64,000 nt of DNA, taken from contig OX365957.1 in assembly GCA_947247005.1 (NCBI GenBank), positions 12,682,817-12,746,816 on the forward strand, written 5' to 3'. Source of the stretch: Spisula solida. Taxonomy: Eukaryota > Mollusca > Bivalvia > Venerida > Mactridae. Below are positions 15,301 through 30,300 of this stretch, one piece after another. Each line of letters starts with the position of its first letter. The first letter of the stretch is position 1. A program made the position numbers and the translations under genes. Under the pieces are notes generated by a model. It saw only the letters and a list, made by a program, of their open reading frames with translations, had not been told where the DNA came from and made no database searches.

Positions 15301-18300
15301 CACTGTGTTTTGTTTGCAAAGTTTTAAATGCCTGAAGAAACAATAATTTAAAGGCAGCATTACGATTCTATGCAAATGCCATTACGTCTTCCAAATACGT
15401 GTAATATAAACACGTATGTGTAATACAATGTATCAATATTGTTTCCTTTTTTCAGATTGTACAACAATTACAAACTGTTAAATGAGACATTTCACGAGAT
15501 AAAAAACCACACGTTCGTAAAGAAAGGTACGTACAAAAACCTAAAACTATTTCTATGTAATTTGTTGTACCAAAAACTGAATAAAATTATTCTTCTTCTA
15601 TCCCAAATATATTTTGATTACGACAAAAAGTTTTAGAACTAAAGCAATAATCGTATAGTAATGTAGATTTAAGAACCATTGATTTTATACTTGGTTGTAC
15701 TAGCAGAACTACTGTGTCATTTGAATGCAGTCAAACAGTACCAACCGACACCATGTGTTATAATTGCAACTGTTTTCTTGAACGTTTATCTAGATATATA
15801 TGACCACGAACATGTATAACTAATTCATTCTTAATTCTTGTAGGCGAGGGGATTGGTCCATACTGGACACATATTGCTGATAATGTATTGCAAGACTTGA
15901 TAGTACTCAAAGAAGATGCAGAAGCTGCGATTAGAAGTATTGGAGCAAAGTGGGTCGCCCAGGTACCGGAACTTGACGAAGTAGCTGCTGCCACAAAGGG
16001 AAAATACACACAGGTACGCTGTCTTTGGGTCTTGATACATACTTTGTACATGTATGTTGTTATTGACATACACCAGTTTTATGTGTCAGTGCAATATTTC
16101 AATCATACATTATGTACATGTACATCGCATATACATATAGACGTGTTGAGAATTGTGGTTAAATGATTTTGGCCGAAAGAAAAGTCATTGATACAGTAAA
16201 GTTCCGCTAATAAAACCACTTTGATTATTTTAAAATCATGCAGATTTTTGCCAGTTTAATGTCCCGAAGTATTAAATTTAGAACCAAAAAGGTCCGCTAA
16301 TAAGACCGATTCGCTATTAAGACCACCTTTTTGACTGGTCTTATTAGCGGAACTTCACTGTATATACATTATATAGCTTATGCATTTCTCCAATACTTGT
16401 ACCTTGAGTATTAACTTATTTCAGGTCAAAGTGAAAGAAATGATATTGGCTGAACTGGAAGAGCTGATGAGTAACAGCCTATCACCACTAGAATCTTTTT
16501 CAGAAGTTGCTTCCGGTTTCATGCAAAGTTTTGTATTCTTATTTGATGTAATCAAGGACATAAAAGAAGCATTCACAACTCTCAGAAAAGGGTATATTGC
16601 TAAGTGTTATACGTATTATACGTAGCTTAGAGTATTATATATACCATGCTGTCATAATATGTTATAATGATGTCTTGAATATTCTACTTACTATGTTGAA
16701 ACAGTGTTCCTGCGGGGGACCAATTCCTCAATCATAGTGTTGCTGGTTATTTGCCAACGCGGTGTGTGGTCGCCCGTTAGCTATGTTCGTTTTCTTTTGA
16801 CACATACTCCGGATTTGTGTGACTGACTGAGGCGGTATACTGTTGATTGTCGTGTTTTTATTGCTGTTCAGTGGTACTTATTCTGCTGTTTCTGATGTGT
16901 GATGCCATCCCTGTTCGACTATAATTATCATTTTCCATATTATTGTTAAGATATTACAACTATATTGTTCTTATGATACAGGTATGAGTTTGCACGATCA
17001 ATGGTAGATGACATATTTGGAGCATCATGTCATAAAGATTTCCCAACACTAAGGCGAATAGAAGGAGGAGGGTGCCCAAATGATGGATTCTTTCCGTCTT
17101 CACTGGGCGGTGGGAAAACAGAATATAAACATAAAGGAATAGATTTAGAAATAGAGGCTGGAAACGACGTATGTTTTAATTGATATAACGAATAACTATG
17201 TATTCACAAGATCATTAGAAATGTTGTAATGTCATCTGGTTACTGACCTTTCAAGTGAAAAATGTTCCAAAATGTTTACGTATACAGACAACATATCATC
17301 CAATAATTATTCGTATTTCATTGTGAAGTTATGTTTCTTAATATGTAGCCATCGACAAAGGGTATTTGTCAATATACAAAGTAGAGTTTAAAATAATGAT
17401 TAGGAATACATTTTAGGTACAAATGAACATTAACGACTTTCTTCCAGTGGTATACATGGTTTGTCAAAATACACAGAGTTGCTTGCTGGCTATACTATTG
17501 CCAATTTAGCTCATAAATTGATAACTATACTCTATTTGGTCAAGTACTACTTTATATGTTGTTAACGTCATTGACGCCATTACGATGACATTTGCAACTT
17601 ACAATGTCAGAAGAGACAAACAATTGCACGATATAACAGTAATATCGTCAGTGGGAACTATAGTACCAGTAGAGAAACAGAAACATGTATACCGCCTAAT
17701 ATGCATTTAGCTTGCGGACACGCTAAAGTCGTCTTCAAAATTTCTGCAAGGTACAATAAATATTTTAAAGGAGGGTTTGAAAAGATTGTCGTTCCTTTTA
17801 CTTTAATGGCAAAGATAGATGATACTTAACACTATTGCATAATGTAAATTTCTTTAAGGTTATTGCACCATTTTCGGGATATGTAATGCTAACCGATGAT
17901 CCTGATGAAGTTGTTATCGAAGAACCTGAGAAGTTGCCAACTGGGGCTAAGCTATTTATTACGAATATAAAACCAAAAGAAGGCATAAAGCACCAGCTTG
18001 ATGATGGCTATGAAGATTATATAGTATGTATACCTTATACAACTTTAGCACATGTTTCAAAACTATAATTAACCATAGTTATATATAGTTATATATAAGT
18101 ATGGCACCTTCAGGTTCACCTAAACGCACATACTACATTTGCCTTTGCTAGGTTCGATTCGTGCAGAAGTAAATTTCTTTTGACATTTTCATTAATTTTG
18201 AACATGTTATTCCACTACAATGTACAGACTAATGTTTTTAAATGTTGAGACATAGACAATTAACAAATGATTACAAGGACACTGTACTACAGCTAATCAG

Positions 18301-21300
18301 TGCAGTAGGTGTTCCGGTTTCGTTTGCCATGATTGCATACATTTGATTTGTCATTTAATTCAGTAAGTAAGCTATAATTGTATATGTTGTCACAATTGTA
18401 AGTAAATGAGTGTATCAGTTTATCAGTTAATATATGATTGATGGAATACCTTACTTTATAAGACAATGCTAAACTCCCAGTGCCCTCAGAGAGAGACATT
18501 ATGACACTTCCAACCCATTTGTCAGGTGATCGACTGAAACGTGAGTGTCAGGTCATGTGATCGACATGATATATTGAATGTCACACTAGGGCGAGTAACT
18601 GCTTCAAGTTTTAATTATTTGATTGCTTATGTTCTAAAATAACATGTGAAATATATACACAACAATATATAAAAGCACAATTATTATCATGGTCATGTCT
18701 GCTGTTTATCACAATCATAACATTGAACGTTTTGCTAGGCTTATGATAGTGTTCGGTATAATAAAATAACGCACATGTGCACTACGTTTGTTTTTTGTTT
18801 TTTGATTGTTGAAAATAAAAGAGTTTTTAAAAAGAGTATTTAAAATACACACAGCAATATCTAAAAGCATAGTTAAAATGTTTATGCCTGTTGTTTATAA
18901 TTATCACAATCTTGGAAGTGAACGTCTTGCTAGACTTATAAAATTGTTTGGTATACTATAATAAATATCATATGTCAGCATGGTAGACACCTCGGGTTGA
19001 CATTCTGCCCACGGGTTGACAACATCAATGTCATAAAAAATATCTACATTGTACACGCTGGAAGATGATATCTATATGATATAATATGATTACGTACATT
19101 ACAGACAGTATAATAAATGTTGAATGTTGTTTGTTGTAGGTGTATGCTGGAGATGTTATTGGGACGGCACTAAAATCACAATGTAGTGGCTTTAATCACA
19201 TACATGTATCTATAACGAGGGATGGTGGAGTTGTGAACCCAACCAAGTATATCAGTCAGCCTCCATTTAAAGTACCTAAATGGGAGCAAATTTGTGACGA
19301 CAAAAAATACGTGTTCAAGGTAACTTTAAACAATAGTATAACTAAAGGTATACAATAATCTAGTGACACTGTTTAACTTAATTATTATGGCCCCGCAAAA
19401 ATTGTTTTGCATGCCCTATAGTAATCACCCTGTCCGTCCGTCCGTCTGTCTGTCCGTCCGTCCGCTCAACTTTAAACATTAGCTCACATCAACAGTACAC
19501 TAGAATATGATTATATGGCAAGTTACATACTTCTAGCTACAATATTGGAAGAATTATGGCCCTTTTTAAATATGTAAAAGTTTTCCTTATCTTTGCACCT
19601 TTTTTTAATAACTTGCAAAATATTGATGATATTTACTTTACATTTAAGCTCACAACAACTGTACGCTAATATGTGACAAATATCATAACTCTAGCTACAT
19701 TATTAGAAGAATAATGGCCCTTGTTCAATTCCACTTTTCATATTTATTTGTGTTTTTCTCTTCATAACTTCAAAACCATAATAGACATTCATATGAAAAT
19801 GTCTGTACTTATTACCAGTGATAATACACATATCTGAAGTAAATTGCAACAACCCTAACTTTGATAAATTTTGACTTATGTTCCTTTTTCAGCTTCAGAA
19901 ACTTGTAACATTGGCCATAGTACAAAAACTGTACACTATATTCAAATGAAACGTACTGGTATTGACTACGACAATAAGTACATGTTAGTGGAGCAAAAAA
20001 CAATACTCACATTGTAGCAAAGGGCAACAACTCTAGCTTTTAATAGTAAATTGTGGCTATACAAACATATTAATGTAGTTCTTTTTGTGTATTTCAATCA
20101 ATATTGACGAATCAGGATGATGTAGGAACAGGGCAATGTTAATGAAACCAATGTCATTATTAAACTGAATTAAGTGTGCACAGTTAGTATATCAAATATA
20201 AGCTCAAACTTAATAAAAGTCAAAGTTCATCGTGGTGTCTAATTTGGAAATTAAACATGTTTTTGTTATTTTAAAAAGAAGTGAACTACTTCATTTCAGG
20301 CATCAGTACATGAATAGATATTACTTTATTATTGTGTCTTAGTATAGAAAATTGAAAATAATAGCACTGATACATGTAACTATGCAACCCCACTATACTT
20401 CTATACTGTTCACCCCTCCTCTTCTGGCATGCTACCACTGGGCCCTGGTCACGACAGTGATAATTGTAGTTCACTTGATTCTCATCTTTTAGTGGTATAT
20501 TTCTTGGCTCTAAATTTAATACATCTACATATTTGTTTTGTATCCAACATTTGATTTCATGTCTTTTATGTAGTTTCAAGTTATAAAGAATGGCCACTTA
20601 GTCGGACCTGGTGGGAGAGGTGAAGAAGACAAAACTGTAGATATACCTACTGAGTCATCACCTGATGATATTGACGACAAAGATGAACCGGGCTCGGATT
20701 TACAAGAACTCATTTGTAAGTTCCACGTTAAATCCATATATTTATGGTTAATGTAATAATATTGTTATGACGCTGTCACTCTACAACGTATTACAACAAT
20801 ATATGCGAGTCGAACAATAATGGTTTCCATTCAATGTGATAGGGGTAAGTTTTACCAAAGGTAAGAGCACGATGAAATACGCTGTCATAGACAGTAAGAG
20901 ACTGATACCTTCTAAAATGAGATAATAAGTGCATGTACCTGACGCAACTTAATCATTGCAATACGTACTTACATGTTTTGTATACGATAGACATAAGTTA
21001 GAATAAGGCTACGCATAAGTTACACCTACATAGTACGTCATGCAAGCTAGTGATAATCTAGACACACGCGGTGATACGCCTGGGTAAATAAATCACCAGT
21101 GTGGTCAGGGAAAAGTCAGGGAAAAGTCAGGGAATGTTGTGTCAGAATATTTGTGGGGACCCTGAACATGGCTGGTTTCATACAGTAAGGGTTAGCACCC
21201 CATAATTTAGCTCCCCTTTGTTAATCCATTGTGATTTGTATGAGATAAAGTTAGATTAAATATCTAGCATTTAGTAATTAAATGTACATCAGTGTGTAAC

Positions 21301-24300
21301 GTCATCCTATAATACAATAATATGTATTTTATAGCTAATACAGATAGTGCATATTCTAAAGTTGGTGGAGCAAATCGACCAACACAACCAACGAATGGCA
21401 ATATAGTAAAGAAACTGGGTATGTTAAAAGCGCTAGCAAAAAATATCAAATGTTTAGCAACACTATTTTTAGTATTATTTCGATATATTATATTTAATAT
21501 ACTTTTTAAAACTAACATTTTATCAAAACTAAGCCAAATGTCCTCTTATGGAACTTTCTATGATAAATTCATTTTAATGTTGACCGATTTTTTAGCTTAA
21601 ACTAATTGTTGATGATTTGTTTAAACGTAATGTAACTATGATCTTGTTACATACAAACATATCGGGAAGCACACACAGTTGTTATTACAAAAAACATACA
21701 ACCAATTTTTTTTTTCATTTCAGGCCCTCGTTTAAGCGATATGATGGATAATATCAAAGCATTTTTGAAGCGGTTTTCTATCAGAAGAGTCAAAATGGGA
21801 AACATTATTCAGTTTCTTGATGAATATGGCTTCGACGAGACTAAAGTTAAAATGGCGGAATTAATGAAAACAGTTAAGGTAGATATGGAAGATATTTGCT
21901 CAGCTAGTTTAATAACAAACAACAAATAGTTTGCAAATTTAAATGGGGTTGTAGTATAGTTTTATATCACACAGCCGTTCAGTGACAAAATATTTTCTAG
22001 TGTTATTTTTTTTCTAAAAATATGCATTTCCTGATCATGCCGGGCCATCATTTAACATTATACTGATAGGCGCCATTAGAGCTAAAATTATATATGAAAT
22101 CTTCTTCATACGAATGTGACAGAAGAACCGAAACTGCCTTACATGTATTCGCACCGCGATCGACCGGTTTACTAGTGAATGTGCTCTATAAATGAGCTCC
22201 TCGCCCCGCCCTGAACCCTCCTCTCAATTCAAATATACAAAACACTAGAATGATTGTATTTTAAGGACATGGTAGATAACAAGCCATGTCTTGCTCCATC
22301 GCAAATGTCAGAGGAAGAATTGAAGATAGAATTACAAAATAGAGGTGTGGAGCCAATAGGTGGCAAGACTGAAATGATGGATCAGCTTACGACTTTTGAC
22401 AATAGTAAGAGTTTATCACCCAGTAGAAGTGTTTGGTTCATGGGAAAAAGTAAAGTGATAAAGTTTGCCATTTATTAATGTGATTACATAATTATATTAA
22501 TTGTGTATAACTAAATGTTACTTTCACTGTTATTGCCATTGATACATCTCTATAATCTATTGATATAGGCTAGCGCAATTAACATGTAATCCTTGAATAT
22601 TCTTGCTTATCCGTTGTCCAATGAAAGTTGTTATTTTCACTAATTAAAACATTCTTACTGTACAATGATGAAAATACACGAGGATTATTAAGCGACAGGT
22701 CAATTGTACTCGCCTATAGCATATATTATAATATATAATTATATAATAACAATTAATATTAAATCTAACTCAAACTGTTTCTATTATAGGCTGTCCTTGG
22801 ATGACATTAAATCTACCGGATGATGGAGCAATGTATTGCACATTGAATGATAAATGTCTGGGAATTGAATGTTGTCTCACTGTCGAACTCTTTGATCTCC
22901 TGCGAAAAACATTCAAAGCATTCGTTCGCTTTGACAAAGATAGAAGTCCACCAGCGATAATACTTGGTTTTGACGATTGGTCTGATGAAATAGAACTTGA
23001 CTTTTTAGGTTTTAACCTTTTTTCTAACTTCCCTAAAGAAAAAGTATAAGGTGCTATATTGGAGTCACGAATTTTGTTTTCCCGCCAACCAGTACGCATG
23101 TATCAATGTTCTGTGTACATTGTAATCTTTGTTAAGATTTTGTTCGCGTTATTTCAACTTTGCACAATTCCTTAGTACCTAGACTACTTGTGCATACACT
23201 GACTGGTTGTGTGCGAGTTGAGTAACTGCCCTTTGATTTGTGATGTATTTTGTCGTCGGCTCAAATGTTCCACATTACATTATGTATTAGAGCTGTGTTT
23301 AGGGTGTTTTATATCACGTGTTGTGATGCAATGTAGCTCTTTTTGTTGTTTTATAACAATATTTACACTGGTGTACTATTTGAACAAAGACATAACATTA
23401 GTTTGTATATATCCAGTTTTGAACAAACAACATTTTTGTAAACATATACATAATGATAGGAAAGGTCAAAATTGTTTGTGTATTCCACACATCCACTTGG
23501 TTGGAGTACATGATCCGTGCAATGGGTGGTCACATTTCCCAAGATAGGTTTCTCACATAACTAGGCAAATTAATATAAACAATGAAAGGAACGGTTAGGA
23601 ACATCATATGTGAGTAGGTCATTTAAGCATTCTGTAGCCATGAGATGAAATTTGTCTGAGATTGTTTCTATGAAGAACTGAAGTAATACATATTTTCCAT
23701 TATCGGCAATAAATTCAATATAGTAAATATGTTGTTTAAGCTGCTCTTAATACTACCGATACATTAATTTGCAGTTCACATTTGCATAATTCATTTTTTT
23801 TACTTTTGTAATAAAGGTCTGTTTCAATCACATTTTTACACAGTTCCGTTTGCAAGATGATAACTTATATCAATATTTCAGATCAAGAGATCGAGGGGAA
23901 TTTGAAAACAGGAGTAAAGTTTGACTTACTCGATGGAAATGAAATAGTCTTAAGGTAATAGAGCAATGGACGTTTTGTACATATATATTTTACTAACGTT
24001 TAATACATGCACTTACATTTAACATATACAAATGTACTATGCACATTTGAACAAGATACACATTTCATTTTTAACATGTTTTCGTGATCGCATTGGCTGA
24101 CACACCCGTGATAAGACGTATTGTCATAAAATTGAAGCTGCATATGAAGTTCTCCATAATTATGTAGTTTCAAATGCAATTCTAGCACAATTATCATAGT
24201 TACGTGTGTTTTAGACAATGTGGTAACCTTTGTGTGTGGCCTCCGTAGCTCAATGGTTAGCGCGCTTGTCGTCTAATATGGGGACCCGGTTTCAAATTCG

Positions 24301-27300
24301 GCTGGGACCACACATATATATGCCTGCCATATTTCTGCATAAAGCTGACTGGCAAATAAAGGCTATGCTCGGCATTTTATTTTATTTTTTTATAGACAAA
24401 AATAATTGAGTATTTGTGTTGTAACTTTTTTTAGATGAGCATAGTATACTTTTGAGACAATCATCATCGTCTATATTTTACTTAACACTTAAATCTTGTC
24501 ACTACACAATGTACATACGTACACTTAAGATTCTTTTCTACTTCTGGTATTTTGTTACTTACTTCGCAATTGTACAAGCATCCATGCAATCACTAGGAAT
24601 TTATTTACGTGTGTTTATGTCGATAACTAACTAACTTTATAAAAACCATATCTAATCAATTACGAGAATGTAATTGCTGTCATCAAACATTGGATAAGAA
24701 GACGCGTTTGGTTGAGTTCTTATGTCATCACCTTACACATTATAATAAGTATGGTGCAAGAACTTTGTGAAGCAAACTATAAACAAGGCAGTTTAAAGTA
24801 AAATAAGTATACACGTGATCAGTTGTTAATGTTTATGACCAGCTTGTATGTGCATTTGTCAATGCATTATCGCGTTGCTGTTCATTGACTTCAAGCATGT
24901 GTGTGTACAATTACCTAAACGGTGTATTGTTGAACATTTTGTTTAACACATCTAATGTGCATGTTTGTCTAGTTTGTACTTATTTATTTATCTATAGATA
25001 CATTATCAAGCTGACAGTAACAGAACTAACCATCACAGTGGAAGCTGGTGTATGTGACACTGAAAACGATGATGAATGTTTGCAGTATTTTCTTATTCTG
25101 AATAATGCTGTATTTCCTTTAGATGGAGGTAATCACTACAAGTTCTTGAAAATCATATATAACATTATTGTTAAGTTCACACATTGTCCTGTGAGGGTAA
25201 TAAAAGAGTGAAACAGTTGTCGAGTCCACTATTATAAAGGCTAATCTTGTCGTGTGTTGTTAGAATGATTATGCTATATTCACTTTTCCTGTTCAAACAA
25301 TGTTTATAATATTGTGTGTACACATACAATGAAATGCCACACTCACATTATCCTAACTATATTCTATTATAACCCATTGTAATGTCAAGTATGCTTAGGC
25401 ATATATAATCAGTACTTGGGTCATCTGTTGTTTGCTACTGTGTTATAGCGACAACTTTGAAAATGATCTTTCCTGAAACCACACGACCTTCAACTTTTAT
25501 ATTATGCAGAACACATAACTATTAGGCACTTCTATACGTGTGGTTAGATTAGGCACATATCAAATCAACAATGTCAACATCTTTGGTCATTTGTTCGCTA
25601 AAAGATTGATATGTACACGATGGTATTGGACTCTTGTTTTCTACTCTGAAATAAAGTATTAAGCTTTGCGATATCTCAGAGATCCGGTTTTCTTCAAATT
25701 AGGCATTGACGTTTAGGTCACTTTGAACGCAAAATACTTAACTTTTAACTGTCACCAAGTGGTACACTACCAATAATGAACATATCATATCACTTTTATA
25801 ATGTTTATATATTTGTTCATAAAGAAATCCTTTAAGACATTGTCTGACTGGTAATTACGTGAATGTAACCTTAATACATCTTTTACACTCATGTGGGCGA
25901 TTGAGTTTTATATATTGATTCAGCTGCTGACATTTCCCAGTCATGTTATGTGTTTAAGTTTAAATATGTGCTGTTTATTGACAGATTTGAGTTTAGATAC
26001 AATAATAAGTACAGTACAATCATCGGTAGATACTGATGCGGCTGTTGAATATCTTCTTAATCAAGCAGTGAACGAGCTTCTGGAACGACTTGGGATACCT
26101 ATTGTAAGGACTTAAGTGATATGCTATCTTGCAATGTTTAAACAATTATTTACTGTACACAATTCTAATTGTTATAATGATAAACTCACTGTCATTTAAA
26201 CATTTGGGAATCTATTCAAGATATGGTATGGCGGAGGTACCTGGCAATGAAGTAACTATAAGAGTATACAGAAACAAATCCTTACTAAGTTTATTCCCAA
26301 ATTGTTTGATAAAGGGAATATGATTAACTTTTTCTAATAATATAAAACATATCATATATGCAAATGAAATAGTTTTTTGATTGTTTTATTGAATGTACAT
26401 TGTATATTATATTTCAGGAACTCATGGGGAACAATCCGCCATGTCCAATTGCAAGTAGCTTGGAAGACGAGGAACTTATAGACTATCTACAAAGTAACGG
26501 AATACCAACCGACACTGATACATCTCGTGATGAACTCGAAGATCTATATAATAAAAGACAATTAGGTAAAACTAATTAATTTAGCAGTTAAATAGTTCGG
26601 TACGGGTTTATATTTCATATTGGAAAAAAATAAATGAAACAAGATTGGTTCTCAAATCTTGAGCAACATCTTGCCTCTACCGGAATTGGGACTTGAAATT
26701 CAGTCTACGGAATTATTATTCTGCATCCGGTCTGTCAAAATAAAATAGACCATAGACCATAGCTGCGCGGCCGGGGATAAATCCCCTATTAAATTGTATT
26801 AATTTAATAAATGCATTCTGTCAGGAACTAGGAATTAAAATGCTAAGTCTATACATGTATATATGTATAGAACTTATTTGTATTATTGTATAATATAGTA
26901 TTGTATAATATGATAATCCATAGATACAACTATGTAAACAACTATGTACGTATATGTATGATGGTTTGTTTCGTCCCTCCGTCACGGTCATTTTACTACT
27001 ACGCTTTTTTATCCCCCACCGAAGGCGAAGGGGATATGGTAATGGTAGGCATCATTCCGTCCGTCCGCCCGTCCGTCCGTCTGTCCGTCCGTCCGAACTT
27101 CTGTGTGCAACTCCTCCTACATTTCCTAAGGGATTTTGACGAAACTTTCACAGAATAATTGCTATGATGTCCCCCAGCGCATATTGTCAGGATTTTTTTA
27201 TTTCACCATTTTTTACAGAGTTATTGCCCTTTGTTGATTTTTACTTATAAATTCTTCTGTGAGCAACTTCACCTACATTTCTTAAGGGAATTTGACAAAA

Positions 27301-30300
27301 CTTTCACAGAATAAGTGCTATGATGTCCCCCAGCGCATTTTGTCAAGATTTTTTTATTCGACTATTTTTGACAGAGTTATTGCCCTTTGTTGTTTTTGAC
27401 ATATAAATTCTTCTGTGTGCAACTCATCCTACATTTTTTAAGGGATTTTGACGAAACTTTCACAGAATAACTGATATGATGTCCCCCAGCGCATATTGTC
27501 AGGATTTTTTTATTTGACCATTTTTTACAGAGTTATTGCCCTTTGTTGATTTTTACTTATAAATTCTTCTGTGAGCAACTTCACCTACATTTCTTAAGGG
27601 AATTTGACAAAACTTTCACAGAATAAGTGCTATGATGTCCCCCAGCGCATTTTGTCAGGATTTTTTTATTCGACTATTTTTGACAGAGTTATTGCCCTTT
27701 GTTTGTTTTGTACCTTTGTGGGATATAAAAAAAATGATAAACTCTTCTATGTGCAACTCCTCCTCCATTTCTTATGGAATTTTAATGAAACCTTCACAGA
27801 TGTACCCACATGAGATGCAATGACGCATATTGTCATGGTTTTTAATTTCAGCCATTTTTGATAGAATTTTGGCCCTTTTTATACATGTGTAAGCTATAGA
27901 GAAAACAATTTGTTTCTGATGGATAACTTTGGGATGAGATATCACAATGAAACTTGCTGTGTGGGTTGTTTGTGTGCAGTCGGCACTTGCAATGTGAAAT
28001 AGGGCCGGTGGGGGTCAAGGTCACCGTTACTAAAAATAGAAAAAAATATTTATGCTAATATTTTTGTTTCTGATGGATAACTTAAGTTTGGGATGAGATA
28101 TCACAATGAAACTTGCTGTGTAGGTTGTTTGTGTGCATTCGGCACTTGCAATGTGAAGTTGGGCCGTTGGGGGACAAGGTCACCATTACTAAAAATAGAA
28201 ACAAATCATTAATGCTCATATTTTTGTTTCTGATGGATAACTTAAGTTTGGGATGAGATATCATAATGATACTTGATGTGTAGGTAGTTTGTCTCCAGAC
28301 AGCACTTTCAATGGGAAGTGGGGCCGGTGGGGGTCAAGGTCATCGTAAACTAAAAGTAGAAAAAAATCATTTATGCTCATTTTTGTGAGGATTGAGATAA
28401 CATGGTGAAACTTGCTAGCTTTGAAGGTAGCTTGGAAGAAGGGTCACATGGGATTGAAAGTGGGGGTCAAGGTCACCATTACTAAATATAGAAAAACTTT
28501 TCACTCAATAACTTTTGTTAGGAATGAGATATCATTGTGAAACTTTATATAGCTTTATATAGTTTATATAGCTTATGTGAAGATGTCACTTGCAATTGAC
28601 CGTGGGCTGAAGGGCAACAAGGTCGCATTTAACTTGGGTTTCTTGTATTGTGACTGCTTCTTGTTGACTATGTTTATTTTGTATGTAATAAAATTAGATA
28701 TAGTAAAATATCTTTTGTGCATCTCAAACATTTCTCTTGGGATTGAAACCAAACTTTCACATAACTTATGTTTTAAAAAATGATTGTATTCAATAATATT
28801 TGATAGAATTATTTTCCCTTCGGCGGGGGATATGGCTGAAAAAAACTGCTTACTTATATATTACTTATATAAATATAACTGAAGATTAATCGTTATAGCA
28901 TTAAATACATCTTTTAGTGAACATGTATGTATATATAATTATTATAGGATCCTTCATGAGTTTTCTTTTGAGATCAACATTTCTTAAACGAGTCTAGCAA
29001 ACGAGGGTTATTAAGCGAGCCTTTGGTGAGCTTAATAATTTATTTCGTGACGAGTTTAAGAAAAGACAACGAGTGGTAGATTCTTTTTATCACATTACCA
29101 TAGTTACCGATTCAAAATAACGTCAAAAATAACGCATTTAAGCCGGTAACGTCACTCATTTGTTATTACACGTGTTGGAGAACATTGTTCCGTTATTTGT
29201 TCTCACATAGAAGTTCACGGTGATTATGTATTTTACGCCTCGTATTTACAATAATTTTATTTCCGCTTTTCTACATGTCTTATACTACGTATATTGCATG
29301 TATTGAGTGTAATAAAGATTTTTATAGTAAACCATACCTTGTGATAGACAGTTTTAGTCTACTTTACATTTTTCAAAGGTTTAAGACGATCATTACTACT
29401 TTCTGTCATGGTGTTGAAAACTTCGGTCTTAACTTTCTTTTTGCAGCTTGTTCGGTGTTGGATAAAGAAATCTCACTTCCACATTTGGAAAACATAGAAG
29501 ATGTCTTTTTCTACAACATCTCTAACGAGTGTATGCGTATCGACGCCTGTGTTCAGCTAAATATTCCAAATCCTCTCTCTGACGAAGTGTATACGAAGTC
29601 ATTCAATGCATTTGTAGAACTAGATGCCTGTCACTTTGTTTTGAGGATGGCTTTTGAGAAATTGGAGAAAACAGTAATCCTTTTTGAATACGAATGGGGT
29701 ATGTTCTTGTTTTGTCTATTATGTTGTTGTTCGTTATTTAATATTGACTACATTGTAATGTAATGAGCACGGGACATCCGAGTGAGACATTTAAGTTGCT
29801 AAATACATGTATCAGATGCTTAGATTTTATGTAAGATAAAAATGTTAAAACCAAAGAAAACTATCTTTAAAAATTAAAAAGGAGAATTTGCCATCTGCGA
29901 AATTCTAGAGCTAAATTTATAACTTAATTTTATTTAAGTGACTCGATGGTCGAAAAAGATACTAGTAATGCGTCTAACCACGCAATGAAATGTCCCGACT
30001 AAGAATATCGGAGCTTAAGTGTTTCCACAAACATAGAGATGAATTGGTTAGAAACCGTGAGTTAGTCTTGCATACTGTGCTTGTACACCGGGAATTTCCA
30101 ATACTCAAATGAGTATATTCGAACAAAGCTAGGCTAACGGTAGTGTAACCGGTTTCCTTGAATCACACCTATATATACATTTCCTGCAAGTCTGAGGTCA
30201 TTGGCCAATCTGGCAGGTAACAACTCGGTTGACTATTTACTTACGACTGACTCAATAGAACATATACAACGTTCCATAGATATGTTAGCTTACATTGTAC

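Larger units (their letters stand above)
26566..29446. other. Intron E1-A2, 2.9 kb, mostly repeat
   Basis: It is dominated by the 27010-28832 composite repeat, followed by a foldback at 28980-29064 whose arms (ttcttaaacgag / cgagtttaagaaaa) enclose ttattaagcgagc words. No exon is supported. Confidence 0.55.

Noticed and set aside
16730..16925. Possible extra copy of repeat family R
   Set aside because: Only scattered words match (gctgttcagtgg, ccatccctgttcgac). Too weak to call.
23209..23547. 112-codon open frame on the + strand
   Set aside because: No family resemblance and no splice partner, and composition is like the surrounding intron.
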